Assembly: GCA_947495135.1 (NCBI GenBank)
Contig: CANLXN010000005.1
Span: 124,001 to 188,000, forward strand
Length of the DNA stretch: 64,000 nucleotides
From: an uncultured Flavobacteriaceae bacterium
Lineage (GTDB): Bacteria; Bacteroidota; Bacteroidia; Flavobacteriales; Flavobacteriaceae
Direction: 5' to 3'
Positions 16,583 to 25,792 of the stretch are shown here, piece after piece (within the stretch, counting starts at the first letter, position 1; each line of letters begins with the position of its first letter). The position numbers and the translations under genes were made by a program. The notes below the pieces were generated by a model, which did no database searches, had not been told where the DNA came from, and saw nothing but the letters and a program-made list of their open reading frames with translations.

Positions 16583-18715
16583 ATGACAAAAATTATTTTT
16601 TTAACAGTGCTGTTTATTTCTGTATTGGGTCAAGCTCAAACGATAGATAAAGTAAAAATTAACACGCTTATTGATGCACAAACAGGTGAAAACGATCCAG
16701 GGTTATTTGTTGGTATCGTTCTGGACGGAAAAATCGTTTATGAGCGCTACAGAGGGCTGGCTAATTTGGAACTCGGGGTAGAAATAAATGAAAAGACGCG
16801 TTCAAATATTGCTTCAATAGCGAAACAGTTTACGGCTTTAATGGTTCTCCAGCTTGCTCTTCAGGAGAGGTTAAGTTTAGACGAGGACATTAGAACGTAT
16901 TTGCCTCAACTGTATTCAACAGTAAAAGAAAAAATTAGTTTACGTCATCTATTAAATCACACTAGCGGAATAAGAGATTATGCAGATTTATTGAGTATTC
17001 AGCAAAATCCTTGGTGGAGACAAGTAGGGCTCGACAATGAAGATGTTATCAGTTTGCTTGAAAAACAAGAAGATTTAGGATTTAAGCCTGGAGCTCGATT
17101 CATCTATAGCAACTCAGGTTATACAATACTTACCAAAATAATTGAGAAGGTAACTGGATTGTCCTTTAATGATTATTCTGAAAATTTCTTTCAGGAGTTG
17201 GGAATGAAGAATACCCAGTTTTCAGAAAGCTACATGGAAGTGATACCGCACAAAGCTACCCCATATTCAGATTGGGGAGATGGTGTTTGGAAGGAGTATC
17301 CCATGTTAACCAATTTAAATGGCGACGGATTTCTCTATACCACGTTAAGAGATCAACTTATTTTTGAAAAAGCGATCCAATATGCAAAAAAGGATAACAA
17401 CGTCTTGTTAATTAATAGTCAGACTCTAATTCCCAATAGCGAAATTACAACCTATGGTTACGGACTGGAATTAGAAGATCGATTAAACAGAAAGGCCGTC
17501 CATCATTCTGGTTCTACAGGATCTTACAGCGCTCAGGTAGTTCGATATCCTAAGGAGAACTTGAGCATCTTTGTTATGAGTAACAACCATAAAATTTGGA
17601 GTGGAACTATCGCAGACGAGATTGCTAACATAGTCCTTGGTGAGAAAGAACTCATCGCCTCTTACGATGCAACTATAGAAAGTATTACACAACAAAACTC
17701 AGTGGAGGATTTGGTTGGGCAATATCGTTCACCTTTTGGGGCAGTAATTAGGATCCAATTGGAAACTGGGAAAATTTCTTGGAAAATGGATAATAATAAT
17801 CCAATCCAGTTACAAGAGGAGAAAGGTAACTTGTACTCGATGGTTGGAAACAGTTCAACCAAAGTTGGTTTTAAAGTATTGGAGGATGGCCGTAGGGAGC
17901 TCGTTGTATTCTGGCCAAATGGTAAAACTAGAGTGTACTCTAAAATTGCTTTATACAAACCCGTCAAGACAGATCTAGAAGCTTTCGAAGGCTCTTATTT
18001 AAATAAAGCGTTGGATGTTACTTTTAAAATTAATTTGAACCCTGAAGGAAAGCTTATGGTTGAGATCGATGGGCAGGAAGGCGCTCAGGAGATGGAAGTT
18101 ATTAATAGAAATGATCTTTTGTTTTCTAATTATAGAATGAATGTTCTAAGAGATGGTTTTAATCGTGTAATTGGGATGTCAATAACCACAAATCGCGTTT
18201 TAAATCTTAAATTCAATAAAAAGACAAATTTAAAATTTCAACCAAAAGTGCCAACTGAAAATGGTTCCATCCAGGTCACGACTATTGGTTCAAGAGATGG
18301 GGAGTCCTCACAGATTCTATTAACCAACAATGATGCAAATGACAATGAAATATGGTCAAAGCAATTTGGGGGAGGAAGCTATGACAAAGCTAGTTCGATT
18401 CTAGCTACAGAGAACGGCTACCTTATTATTGGTTCCACAAGCTCATTCGGAAACGGGAACTACGATATGTTTGTGATAAAGACCAATAAGAAGGGAAAAA
18501 AGATTTGGCAAAATACCTATGGTAACTTTTTTAACGAATATGGATACGTAGCTGAGAAAGTAGAAAACGGATATTTAATAAAAGGTACTGTCCAAAATTG
18601 TAGTTCAAATACCAATGTGTTAGATCGAAGCTGCAGCACAAATGTTTGGTTTGTTGAAATTGATGAAAATGGAAAAGAGTTGTCGGACCAAGTTTTAGAG
18701 GAAATTGTTCAATGA
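16583..18715 (+). CDS. Secreted serine hydrolase (beta-lactamase family) with C-terminal repeat domain
   Basis: 710 residues. A signal peptide ends near GQAQ (about 19). The beta-lactamase/class C PBP-like domain has SIAK (Ser78, Lys81), a YSN motif in FIYSNSGYTIL and HSG in KAVHHSGSTGSYS. Family members hydrolyse peptides or esters in the periplasm; the length suggests neither a true beta-lactamase nor a plain carboxypeptidase. Residues about 380-560 form beta-rich domains. The last 120 residues contain KQFGGGSYDKASSILATENGYLIIG-type units, a repeat seen in Bacteroidetes propeller domains. It follows the AraC regulator by 78 nt. Confidence 0.85.
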   Translation: MTKIIFLTVLFISVLGQAQTIDKVKINTLIDAQTGENDPGLFVGIVLDGKIVYERYRGLANLELGVEINEKTRSNIASIAKQFTALMVLQLALQERLSLDEDIRTYLPQLYSTVKEKISLRHLLNHTSGIRDYADLLSIQQNPWWRQVGLDNEDVISLLEKQEDLGFKPGARFIYSNSGYTILTKIIEKVTGLSFNDYSENFFQELGMKNTQFSESYMEVIPHKATPYSDWGDGVWKEYPMLTNLNGDGFLYTTLRDQLIFEKAIQYAKKDNNVLLINSQTLIPNSEITTYGYGLELEDRLNRKAVHHSGSTGSYSAQVVRYPKENLSIFVMSNNHKIWSGTIADEIANIVLGEKELIASYDATIESITQQNSVEDLVGQYRSPFGAVIRIQLETGKISWKMDNNNPIQLQEEKGNLYSMVGNSSTKVGFKVLEDGRRELVVFWPNGKTRVYSKIALYKPVKTDLEAFEGSYLNKALDVTFKINLNPEGKLMVEIDGQEGAQEMEVINRNDLLFSNYRMNVLRDGFNRVIGMSITTNRVLNLKFNKKTNLKFQPKVPTENGSIQVTTIGSRDGESSQILLTNNDANDNEIWSKQFGGGSYDKASSILATENGYLIIGSTSSFGNGNYDMFVIKTNKKGKKIWQNTYGNFFNEYGYVAEKVENGYLIKGTVQNCSSNTNVLDRSCSTNVWFVEIDENGKELSDQVLEEIVQ

Positions 18716-18802
18716 GGGATATACTTAATTTGAGAATTTAGTAGCAGATTACATGTACAATATAATATTCTTATCGATAGAGACTCATTATTTTAAGTCT
18801 GC

Positions 18803-18845
18803 TGATATATATCATAGTAACAAACTCTACTTACAATTACTTTTG
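18803..18845 (+). promoter_or_regulatory. Crp/Fnr-type box and -7 element for the TauE gene
   Basis: Perfect palindrome TGATATATATCA at 18803-18814, then 23 nt, then TACTTTTG at 18838-18845. It points to the TauE gene at 18865. Same geometry as the other boxes in the window. Confidence 0.8.
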
Positions 18846-18864
18846 AGATCGAATAAATTAGCAC

Positions 18865-19593
18865 ATGCTCTCACGCTACCTTCCAGTCTTTATAATACTT
18901 GCGCTTATTGCTGAGGTTTTAGGAACCGTGGGCGGATTTGGATCTTCCGTTTTTTTTGTACCCATCGCAAATTTCTATTTAGATTTTCAATCTGTTTTGG
19001 GGATCACCGCGTTGTATCATGTATCCAGTAACATTACTAAAATTGCATTCTTTAGAAAAGGGTTGGACAAAAAGGTAATTGTTCAACTTGGTATCCCTGC
19101 CGTCATTTTTGTAATTGTTGGAGGGTATTTAAGTCGGTTCTTAGATCCTGTTATTCTTACCTATTTACTGGGGATTTTCTTGGTAGTACTAAGTCTAGCG
19201 TTTCTTATTTTTAAGAAATTAATTGTAAAACCAACCGCTAAAAATGCAGTAATAGGCGGTACTTTGTCAGGGCTAAGTGCTGGAATTCTCGGAACGGGAG
19301 GTGCTATTCGAGGAATTACCTTATCGGCTTTTAAGATGAATAAGGATAAGTTTATTGCTACTTCTGCTGTAATTGATTTGGGTGTGGATTTTAGCAGAAC
19401 GATCGTATATTATTTTAACGGATATATGCGTAAAGATTTGTTATATCTGATTCCTATTCTGATTGTAATTGGTATTGCGGGCACTTGGATCGGAAAGCAG
19501 ATCCTAAATAAAATGTCCCAAGAGCAGTTTCGATACATCGTTCTAATACTCATCTTAGGAATTGGAATAGCCAGCATTATTGGCAATCTATGA
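18865..19593 (+). CDS. TauE/SafE-family membrane exporter
   Basis: 242 residues with about seven to eight membrane segments. LGTVGGFGSSVFFVPIANFYLDF and GTLSGLSAGILGTGGAIRGITLSAFKM are the duplicated glycine-rich motifs of the TauE/SafE (DUF81) family, which export sulfite, sulfoacetate or other anions. The substrate cannot be told. The gene has its own Crp/Fnr-type promoter, so it probably belongs to the low-oxygen or redox regulon described here. A second, unrelated-looking family member lies at 31654. Confidence 0.85.
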   Translation: MLSRYLPVFIILALIAEVLGTVGGFGSSVFFVPIANFYLDFQSVLGITALYHVSSNITKIAFFRKGLDKKVIVQLGIPAVIFVIVGGYLSRFLDPVILTYLLGIFLVVLSLAFLIFKKLIVKPTAKNAVIGGTLSGLSAGILGTGGAIRGITLSAFKMNKDKFIATSAVIDLGVDFSRTIVYYFNGYMRKDLLYLIPILIVIGIAGTWIGKQILNKMSQEQFRYIVLILILGIGIASIIGNL

Positions 19594-19803
19594 TGGCAGT
19601 GATTCGTTGCGCACTCCAATGCCAAGGAGGATCTCCAAAAGTGTTAACTCATTTCTTTAGCACTAGTTCTTTAGAAAACCTTGTACTTTAGTGGAGCGCA
19701 TTTTTCACTCTTCCTTGCACATAATTTTGGAATCCTCTTTCGAAAAAATCATCAAAGTGAACTATTCCAACATTCAAAGGGTGCATTTTCACTTACGATT
19801 GTC

Positions 19804-20457
19804 TTATAATGAAAGTGTTTCAAGAGCATTTTCTAGCTCGGCTATGCCGTTCTCATCTGGCGCATTTAATAGTATGGTAAGAGCAAAACCATTAATCACG
19901 GTAAAATAGTAGTGTTCTACAGCGGTCTCGTTGTTCGAATTTATTTTACCCGTTAATTTGTAAAAAGTAGTACCGCTAATGCGCTCTTTTTCATAATCTT
20001 CTGAATCTAGGGTTACCTGAGGATTTCCAGCAACGTCGATCAAGGTTTGCGCTATATAATCATCCAAATCTTTAAGTTCAGCATTGTCTATTAAGGCAAG
20101 ATTCTCTGCGTATAAGAATATCGATAAATGTTCTTTCTGAGCGTTATCTGGTTTAAATTTACTTAGCCTGAAAAGAAGCGTTTCTCGCACCTGTGCTGGA
20201 GGCATTTTAATGCGAAATTTTGATTCGTATGCACTTTCTGCTAGTTTTACAAAGTCGGGGTTGCTTGCTTTAGCCCATTGCTGAGCGTGGGTATCGTCAT
20301 AATCCCAGTTCTCCGGAATTTCCCAATTGATATCAAAAAATTTATTTTGATAACTACCTTCGATAACGTAACCCCAATCAAAATTTTCTGGAATTACATT
20401 ACAACTTGATACGAGGATTACAAGGAAAACTAGTAAAGATCTATTTAAATTGCTCAT
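19804..20457 (-). CDS. Lipoprotein of unknown function
   Basis: 217 residues with a lipoprotein signal peptide: hydrophobic LLVFLVILV then SSC, the Cys being the lipid-attachment site near residue 19. The mature part (NWEIPENWDYDD, then a mixed alpha/beta body ending in GFALTILLNAPDENGIAELENALETLSL) resembles PsbP/MOG1-like folds that include a C-terminal 'HYYFTVINGFALTI' strand pair, but the assignment is only structural impression. It is transcribed from a TATCTTTG-type promoter just upstream, without a clear Crp/Fnr box. No operon partners. Confidence 0.75.
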   Translation of the reverse strand: MSNLNRSLLVFLVILVSSCNVIPENFDWGYVIEGSYQNKFFDINWEIPENWDYDDTHAQQWAKASNPDFVKLAESAYESKFRIKMPPAQVRETLLFRLSKFKPDNAQKEHLSIFLYAENLALIDNAELKDLDDYIAQTLIDVAGNPQVTLDSEDYEKERISGTTFYKLTGKINSNNETAVEHYYFTVINGFALTILLNAPDENGIAELENALETLSL

Positions 20458-20565
20458 GGTCTTAGTGTTATTAACTTTTACCAGATCAAAGATACTCGAT
20501 TATCATTTTTCACCTACATCAATTATAAAACTAATTAATAGAATTAGTAGGGACCGTTTGATAGA

Positions 20566-20838
20566 TCAATTATTATTTATTTTTCCAATTGCGCAACTTA
20601 CATAAGAGGAGGCTTTTTTTAGAAGATTGTTTTCTTCTCCTGCTAATGGATAACCTATTTGAGAAAGTTTGACGCAAGCGTTTTCGAACACCTCACTGTT
20701 TTTGTAGGTTAGCGATACCGAACTATCTTCTACGCTAATTGCAATGTTTTGTACACCGCTTATCTTTAAAAGTGCATCAATAATTGTGTTTTTACAGCCA
20801 CTACACTTTAGATTTTGAATTTGAAATGTCCTTTTCAT
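20566..20838 (-). CDS. HMA-type metal-binding protein
   Basis: 90 residues. A heavy-metal-associated domain (ferredoxin-like beta-alpha-beta) carries LKCSGCKNTI with metal-binding Cys at 12 and 15. A C-terminal extension (LLKKASSYVSCAIGKINNN) contains another Cys. Such proteins carry copper(I) or similar metals to ATPases or transcription factors. A metal ATPase, CcoI, is encoded much further downstream but no local link is seen. It is divergent from the YoaP gene. Confidence 0.85.
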   Translation of the reverse strand: MKRTFQIQNLKCSGCKNTIIDALLKISGVQNIAISVEDSSVSLTYKNSEVFENACVKLSQIGYPLAGEENNLLKKASSYVSCAIGKINNN

Positions 20839-20911
20839 TGTTTCTAATTTAGCAACGTAAATGTACTATTTGTATTTACTGGAAACCATGATTAATGTCA
20901 GTTTGAGTAAG

Positions 20912-20954
20912 TGATATTTATCATTTTAATCGAGTAGTAGGCGGCCTATTTTTA
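20912..20954 (+). promoter_or_regulatory. Crp/Fnr-type box and -7 element for the YoaP-Mla operon
   Basis: TGATATTTATCA at 20912-20923, then 23 nt, then TATTTTTA at 20947-20954. It faces the acetyltransferase gene at 20982. Confidence 0.8.
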
Positions 20955-20981
20955 TACTGAAACTTTAAAGCCTATTTTAAA

Positions 20982-21755
20982 ATGAACAATTTGATTGATA
21001 TCTCAGAAACAAATATCGCTAACGAACATATTTGCTGTGCTATTTCAGATAAAAAATGCGCAGATAGCTATCAAGCAAAAAAAGATTGGCTTACCAAGGA
21101 ATTTGCCAATGGTTATGTTTTTAGAAGATTGGATGAACGTGGAAAGGTGTTTATAGAATACGGCCCTGCTGAAAAGGCGTGGGTCCCTATTACTGCACCT
21201 ACTTACTTAAATATTAACTGTTTTTGGGTTTCAGGTCGTTTCAAAAAACAAGGCAATGGAAGGGCATTGCTTGAATCTGCTTTAGATGATGCCAAAACCC
21301 AGGGAAAAAGCGGATTAGTTACAGTGGTTGGCACTAAGAAAAAACACTTTATGAGCGATACAAAATGGTTGCTCAGTCAAGGATTTGTGGAATGTGATCG
21401 TACCACTTCGGGGTTTAGTCTTTTGGTAAAAAAAATTAATAAAACAGCCCCAGATCCAACATTTAATCTTGCTGTCCTTAGTGGAGAGTGTCCAGAGAAA
21501 AAAGGGATTGTGGTCTATTATTCCAATAGATGTCCGTTTGCAGAGTTTCATGCTAAACACTCTTTGATAACCACTGCTAAGAATAGAAACCTACCTGTGA
21601 AGATAATTAAGCTGGAAACTATGGAAAAAGCCCAGCAGGCGCCATCTCCAGCAACTATATTTAGCTTATTTCTAAATGGAAAATTTATAACAACAGATAT
21701 AAGTTCCTGTATGGATAGCAGATTTGATAAAGTGATTGCTAAAGCCCTTAAATAA
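20982..21755 (+). CDS. YoaP-type GNAT acetyltransferase with C-terminal thioredoxin-like domain
   Basis: 257 residues. The N-terminal GNAT fold carries the acetyl-CoA loop FKKQGNGRALLESALDDAKTQGK (about 87-110). The C-terminal part (GIVVYYSNRCPFAEFHAKH..., about 165-257) is the YoaP-like domain with a CPFA motif resembling a thioredoxin/glutaredoxin fold. YoaP-type proteins have no firmly established function known to me. The gene leads an operon with the Mla genes: the permease starts 7 nt after its stop, and the only promoter seen is the Crp/Fnr-type one upstream. Confidence 0.85.
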   Translation: MNNLIDISETNIANEHICCAISDKKCADSYQAKKDWLTKEFANGYVFRRLDERGKVFIEYGPAEKAWVPITAPTYLNINCFWVSGRFKKQGNGRALLESALDDAKTQGKSGLVTVVGTKKKHFMSDTKWLLSQGFVECDRTTSGFSLLVKKINKTAPDPTFNLAVLSGECPEKKGIVVYYSNRCPFAEFHAKHSLITTAKNRNLPVKIIKLETMEKAQQAPSPATIFSLFLNGKFITTDISSCMDSRFDKVIAKALK

Positions 21756-21762
21756 ATTACGG

Positions 21763-22545
21763 TTGAACAATCCAAACTCCATAACAGTAAAAACCAAGCA
21801 ATTTTTTGAAGAAATAGGCGATATCACGTATTTCGCTATTCGGTTTTTTAAAGAGGTTTTTACCACCCCGTTCGAATGGAAAGAGCTCATAAGGCAGTGC
21901 TACCAAATGGGAAATCGTTCTTTCCTTTTGGTAGGCGTAACAGGGTTTATTTTGGGACTGGTGTTTACCCTGCAATCAAGACCTACTTTGCTCGAGTTTG
22001 GCGCCGCTTCCTGGATGCCTTCCATGGTAAGTATATCTATAGTTCGTGAAATTGGTCCGGTAATTATTGCGCTTATTTGTGCTGGCCGAATTGGCTCGGG
22101 TATAGGAGCAGAACTGGGAAGTATGAAAGTTACTGAACAGATTGATGCGATGGAGGTTTCTGGAACTAATCCGTTTAAATATTTAGTGGTTACACGTATT
22201 TTGGCAACCACATTGATGCTTCCATTGTTAATAATAATGGGCGATGCCGTTGCACTTTTTGGCTCTGCAATTGTCGAAAACTTAAAAGGTGAGGTCTCCT
22301 ATTTGCTCTATTTCAATAAGGTGTTTGATGCCTTGAAATTTAGCGATGTTATTCCTGCCACCGTAAAATCTTTCTTCTTTGGTTTTGCCATTGGTTTGAT
22401 AGGCTGTTATAAAGGATATCGCTGTTCAAAAGGAACTGTTGGTGTTGGTGAAGCATCTAACGCCGCGGTAGTTTATACCTCTATGTTGCTTTTTGTGATA
22501 GATTTTATTGCCGTGTTTATAACTGATATTTTCTTAGAAGTATGA
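21763..22545 (+). CDS. mlaE: MlaE-family lipid ABC transporter permease
   Basis: 260 residues if started at TTG 21763; the open frame continues to TTG 21736, which would overlap the acetyltransferase. No ATG is available near the start. The MlaE/YrbE signature is clear: FLLVGVTGFILGLVFTLQSRP, SISIVREIGPVIIALICAGRIGSGIGAELGSMKVTEQIDAMEVSGTNPFKYLVVTRI. It forms the membrane part of an MCE lipid transporter that moves phospholipids between membranes. The ATPase gene overlaps its stop by 4 nt. Confidence 0.9.
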   Translation: MNNPNSITVKTKQFFEEIGDITYFAIRFFKEVFTTPFEWKELIRQCYQMGNRSFLLVGVTGFILGLVFTLQSRPTLLEFGAASWMPSMVSISIVREIGPVIIALICAGRIGSGIGAELGSMKVTEQIDAMEVSGTNPFKYLVVTRILATTLMLPLLIIMGDAVALFGSAIVENLKGEVSYLLYFNKVFDALKFSDVIPATVKSFFFGFAIGLIGCYKGYRCSKGTVGVGEASNAAVVYTSMLLFVIDFIAVFITDIFLEV

Positions 22546-23279
22546 TACAGCCAGTTTTGGAAATAAAGGGATTGCATAAAAGTTTTGGCGAAAATCACGT
22601 TCTAAATGGGTTTGATCTCAAATTATACGAAGGGGAGAACCTAGTAGTAATGGGAAAATCCGGATCAGGAAAATCGGTGATGATCAAATGCTTAGTAGGA
22701 TTAATGGCCGCCGATAGTGGATCGATAAAAATTAGGGATTTCGATATTGTTACCCTTGGTCAAAAAGAATTGGATGTACTGCGTACTGAAATTGGCTTTT
22801 TATTTCAGGGTAGCGCATTATACGACTCTATGACGGTACGGGAAAATTTAGAGTTTCCCCTAAGGAGAAATAAAGACAAAATTGAAACGGGGCAAAGCAC
22901 CGATGAAGTGGTTGCTGAAGCACTAGAAAATGTAGGTTTGTTGGATGCAATCGACTTAATGCCAGCAGAGCTTTCAGGAGGAATGCAACGAAGGGTGGCT
23001 TTAGCCAGAGCCTTGATTTTAAAACCGAAGATAATATTATACGACGAACCCACCACAGGACTGGATCCAATAACTGCGAAAGAAATCATTCAATTAATGC
23101 GCACGATTCAGAAGACCTATAAAACATCATCGCTTATTATTACACACGACGTGGATTGTGCTAGAGTAATAAGTAATAGGATGATTTTATTGGTCGATGG
23201 AATTAATTATGCTGAAGGTAGTTTTGAAGAACTATCCAGTTCTGAAGACCCAAAAATTAAAGCCTTTTTTAAAAATTAA
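22542..23279 (+). CDS. mlaF: MlaF-family ABC transporter ATP-binding protein
   Basis: 245 residues. Walker A GKSGSGKSVM, signature LSGGMQRRVALARAL and Walker B IILYDEPTTGLD are intact, and the D-loop and switch His (THDVDCAR) follow. It energises lipid movement through the permease encoded just upstream (ATGA overlap). The MCE-domain protein begins 5 nt after it stops. Confidence 0.92.
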   Translation: MIQPVLEIKGLHKSFGENHVLNGFDLKLYEGENLVVMGKSGSGKSVMIKCLVGLMAADSGSIKIRDFDIVTLGQKELDVLRTEIGFLFQGSALYDSMTVRENLEFPLRRNKDKIETGQSTDEVVAEALENVGLLDAIDLMPAELSGGMQRRVALARALILKPKIILYDEPTTGLDPITAKEIIQLMRTIQKTYKTSSLIITHDVDCARVISNRMILLVDGINYAEGSFEELSSSEDPKIKAFFKN

Positions 23280-23284
23280 TTACT

Positions 23285-24268
23285 ATGACTAAGAAATCAG
23301 CATCACACAAAACCCGCGTCGGACTGTTCGTTGTAGTTGGTACCCTCCTTCTAGTTGCAGCACTCTACTTTATTGGGAATAGACAACATATTTTTAGTAA
23401 GAACATACATGTATTTGCTGTTTTCCAGAACGTAAATGGTTTACAGCTCGGAAATAACGTTCGCTATTCTGGAATAAATGTGGGCACTGTAGGTAAAATC
23501 GAAATGATGGATGAAGCTACTATCCTGGTTCAAATGATGGTGGAAGAGAAAACGGCTTCATTTATTCGAAGAGATGCGATTGCCACCATCGGATCAGACG
23601 GATTGGTTGGCAGTATGGTAATCAATATTCTTCCAGGAAAAGAAAAATTGCCAGTCATTGTATCTGGTGATACGATCCCAACATTCAGCAAAATTGGTGC
23701 AGATGATATGCTGTCAACACTAAATGTAACCAGCGAAAATGCAGCGTTGCTCACATCAGATTTGCTGAAAATCACGAATAAGATTTTGGCAGGTGAAGGA
23801 GCATTGGGTGCTCTTATTACCGATTCAACCCTTACAAAAGACATTAGAAATACATTGGCTAATTTAAATGAAACGACACAGGGCACTAATCAACTGATAG
23901 AATCCTTGAATTACAAAGTTTCAAAAATTAATATGGAAAAAAGTGCCGTAGGCATTTTATTGAATGATACCCTTGTGGGGAATCAGATCCACAAAATGGT
24001 TTCAAATTTGGAACAATCGAGTACGAACATTTCAGAAACAACAAAGCAATTAGAGGTTATAATTTCTGAGATACATACCGCAGAAAGCACTTTTAATTTT
24101 CTCACCAAAGATGAGTCATTTCCAAAAACAATTGATTCAACAATGCAGGAAATAAAAGAGGCGTCTAGAAAATTAAATGAAAATATGGAAGCATTACGGC
24201 ACAATTTCTTATTCCGTAGTTATTTCAGAAAAAAAGAGCGCGAACTCAAGAAAGAGATAAATCCTTAA
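23285..24268 (+). CDS. mlaD: MCE-domain lipid-binding protein (MlaD-like)
   Basis: 327 residues: one N-terminal membrane anchor (VGLFVVVGTLLLVAALYFIG), an MCE domain (about 38-120, containing VNGLQLGNNVRYSGINVGTVGKIEM and GSDGLVGSMVINILPG), then a long helical region that could form a bundle or barrel across the periplasm. It is the substrate-binding part of the Mla transporter. It ends a four-gene operon with the YoaP-type gene. A convergent patatin gene follows. Confidence 0.9.
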   Translation: MTKKSASHKTRVGLFVVVGTLLLVAALYFIGNRQHIFSKNIHVFAVFQNVNGLQLGNNVRYSGINVGTVGKIEMMDEATILVQMMVEEKTASFIRRDAIATIGSDGLVGSMVINILPGKEKLPVIVSGDTIPTFSKIGADDMLSTLNVTSENAALLTSDLLKITNKILAGEGALGALITDSTLTKDIRNTLANLNETTQGTNQLIESLNYKVSKINMEKSAVGILLNDTLVGNQIHKMVSNLEQSSTNISETTKQLEVIISEIHTAESTFNFLTKDESFPKTIDSTMQEIKEASRKLNENMEALRHNFLFRSYFRKKERELKKEINP

Positions 24269-24277
24269 AGAAATAGG

Positions 24278-24313
24278 ATCAATACAACTAGAAGTTTGTC
24301 CTGTTGTTGATTT
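24278..24313. terminator. Possible bidirectional terminator between Mla operon and patatin
   Basis: ATCAATACAAC at 24278-24288 can pair with GTTGTTGAT at 24303-24311 with a 2-nt bulge, followed by TTTTA on the + strand. It lies between two convergent genes. Weak stem. Confidence 0.4.
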
Positions 24314-25062
24314 TATAATTTCGTTAAGGCTTGTATGGCTGTTTGGTAGCCAATATCAAAAATGGCATCCATATTTTTAAGATTGAACATCCCATATTTT
24401 ACGAGCTTCTTTGGAGCAATCAATATATCGACGTCTTTAAACTTGGTAAAGCACTGACTGCCAAAACTTATATCATAGGCTCTATTGGCTACTTGGTACG
24501 AATGTTTTAATTGATGTTTTTCTATTTCTTTTAAAGGGTTCACGTAAACACCGATAGTTTTATCACATTTAGTTATGAGAGGTTCTACAGGGAAGTTATT
24601 GAGAACTCCGCCGTCTACGTATGGAATATGATCTATGAGGACTGGTGTAAATACTCCTGGAAAAGCAGCCGAGGCAAGAACAGGTTTTATTAGCTCCCCC
24701 TCACTAAAAACCCGTTCAATTCCGTTTATTAAATCGGTGGTTGGAATGTAAAGTTCCTTTTCCAAGCCATGGAAATTATCGCTAGTGAAAAATGGAAATA
24801 GGTCATTGTAAAATTTACTTGTGTCAATAAACCCGGGTTTGCTAAGCGCATATCTTTTAAAGTGAAAAATGGGTACACTCTTAAAAAATGCTAAAATAAC
24901 TTCCCAAGTATGTCCCGCAGCATAAAGAGCTCCTACTATTGCACCTGCGCTAGTGCCTGAAACATGAGTGATTTCAATATTGAGTTCTTCTAACGCTTTT
25001 ATAACTCCTATGTGAGCTACACCTCGAGCGCCGCCTCCAGATAAAATAAGACCAGTGTTCAT
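24313..25062 (-). CDS. Patatin-like phospholipase
   Basis: 249 residues. The oxyanion loop SGGGARGVAHIGV is near the N-terminus (8-20), the nucleophile Ser38 lies in SGTSAG, and the Asp of the dyad lies in VDGGVLNNFPVEP. This is the compact bacterial RssA-type patatin, which hydrolyses phospholipids or other lipids. It shows no signal peptide. It faces the Mla lipid transporter operon, so the neighbourhood concerns membrane lipids, though the two are on opposite strands. Confidence 0.9.
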   Translation of the reverse strand: MNTGLILSGGGARGVAHIGVIKALEELNIEITHVSGTSAGAIVGALYAAGHTWEVILAFFKSVPIFHFKRYALSKPGFIDTSKFYNDLFPFFTSDNFHGLEKELYIPTTDLINGIERVFSEGELIKPVLASAAFPGVFTPVLIDHIPYVDGGVLNNFPVEPLITKCDKTIGVYVNPLKEIEKHQLKHSYQVANRAYDISFGSQCFTKFKDVDILIAPKKLVKYGMFNLKNMDAIFDIGYQTAIQALTKL

Positions 25063-25116
25063 ATGCCTTTTCTTATAAAATTAAAAATACGATTTTTGAT
25101 GGTAAAATGGTTACTA

Positions 25117-25785
25117 TTATTTTATTATACTGCCGTCCAGCATCTCTATAATTCGGTCTGTTTTATTCGCAAAATCCTGGTCGTGGGTAACAATTAGTAG
25201 TGAAAGACCCTGCTCGTCACTCAGTTTTTTAAAAATAGTAAATACGTTTTCAGCATTGTAGCTATCCAAATTTCCTGTGGGTTCATCACCCATAATAATG
25301 GACGGGTTATTTATTAGAGCTCTTGCAATTGCGACTCGTTGTTTTTCTCCACCAGAGATTCGAGATGCTTTTTTATGAGCTAACGTTTCAATATTCAGTA
25401 TTCTGAGTTTCTCCAATGCATCCGCTTTAATTTCTTGGAGTGACTTTTCACCTAGTTTTTTTGCTGGGAGCATCACATTTTCCAGTACACTAAATTCTGA
25501 AAGCAGATAATGAAATTGAAATACAAACCCAATATGCTTATTTCTTATATGTGAAAGTTGATCTCGGCTTTTTCCTGAAATCTTTTCTCCCTTAATTAGT
25601 AGCTCTCCTTCATAGTCTGTATCCATCGTAGAAAGAATGTATAGTAGGGTAGATTTACCACAGCCAGATTTGCCCATTATCGATACAAATTCGCCGTCTT
25701 TAATAGTAAAATTAATATTCTTTAAGACATGGAAGTCCACGGGCTTTCTGAAGTGTTTATTAATATTTTTTGCTTGTAATACCAT
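25117..25785 (-). CDS. ABC transporter ATP-binding protein (LolD/MacB type)
   Basis: 222 residues. Walker A GKSGCGKST, signature ISGGEKQRVAIARAL and Walker B IIMGDEPTGNLD are all present. The GNLD ending of Walker B is typical of the LolD/MacB/FtsE group. It is the last gene of a three-gene minus-strand operon with an FtsX-type permease (7 nt upstream) and a periplasmic adaptor, so it probably powers export of a lipophilic compound or a signal peptide, not lipoproteins specifically. Confidence 0.9.
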   Translation of the reverse strand: MVLQAKNINKHFRKPVDFHVLKNINFTIKDGEFVSIMGKSGCGKSTLLYILSTMDTDYEGELLIKGEKISGKSRDQLSHIRNKHIGFVFQFHYLLSEFSVLENVMLPAKKLGEKSLQEIKADALEKLRILNIETLAHKKASRISGGEKQRVAIARALINNPSIIMGDEPTGNLDSYNAENVFTIFKKLSDEQGLSLLIVTHDQDFANKTDRIIEMLDGSIIK

Positions 25786-25792
25786 AAGACTA

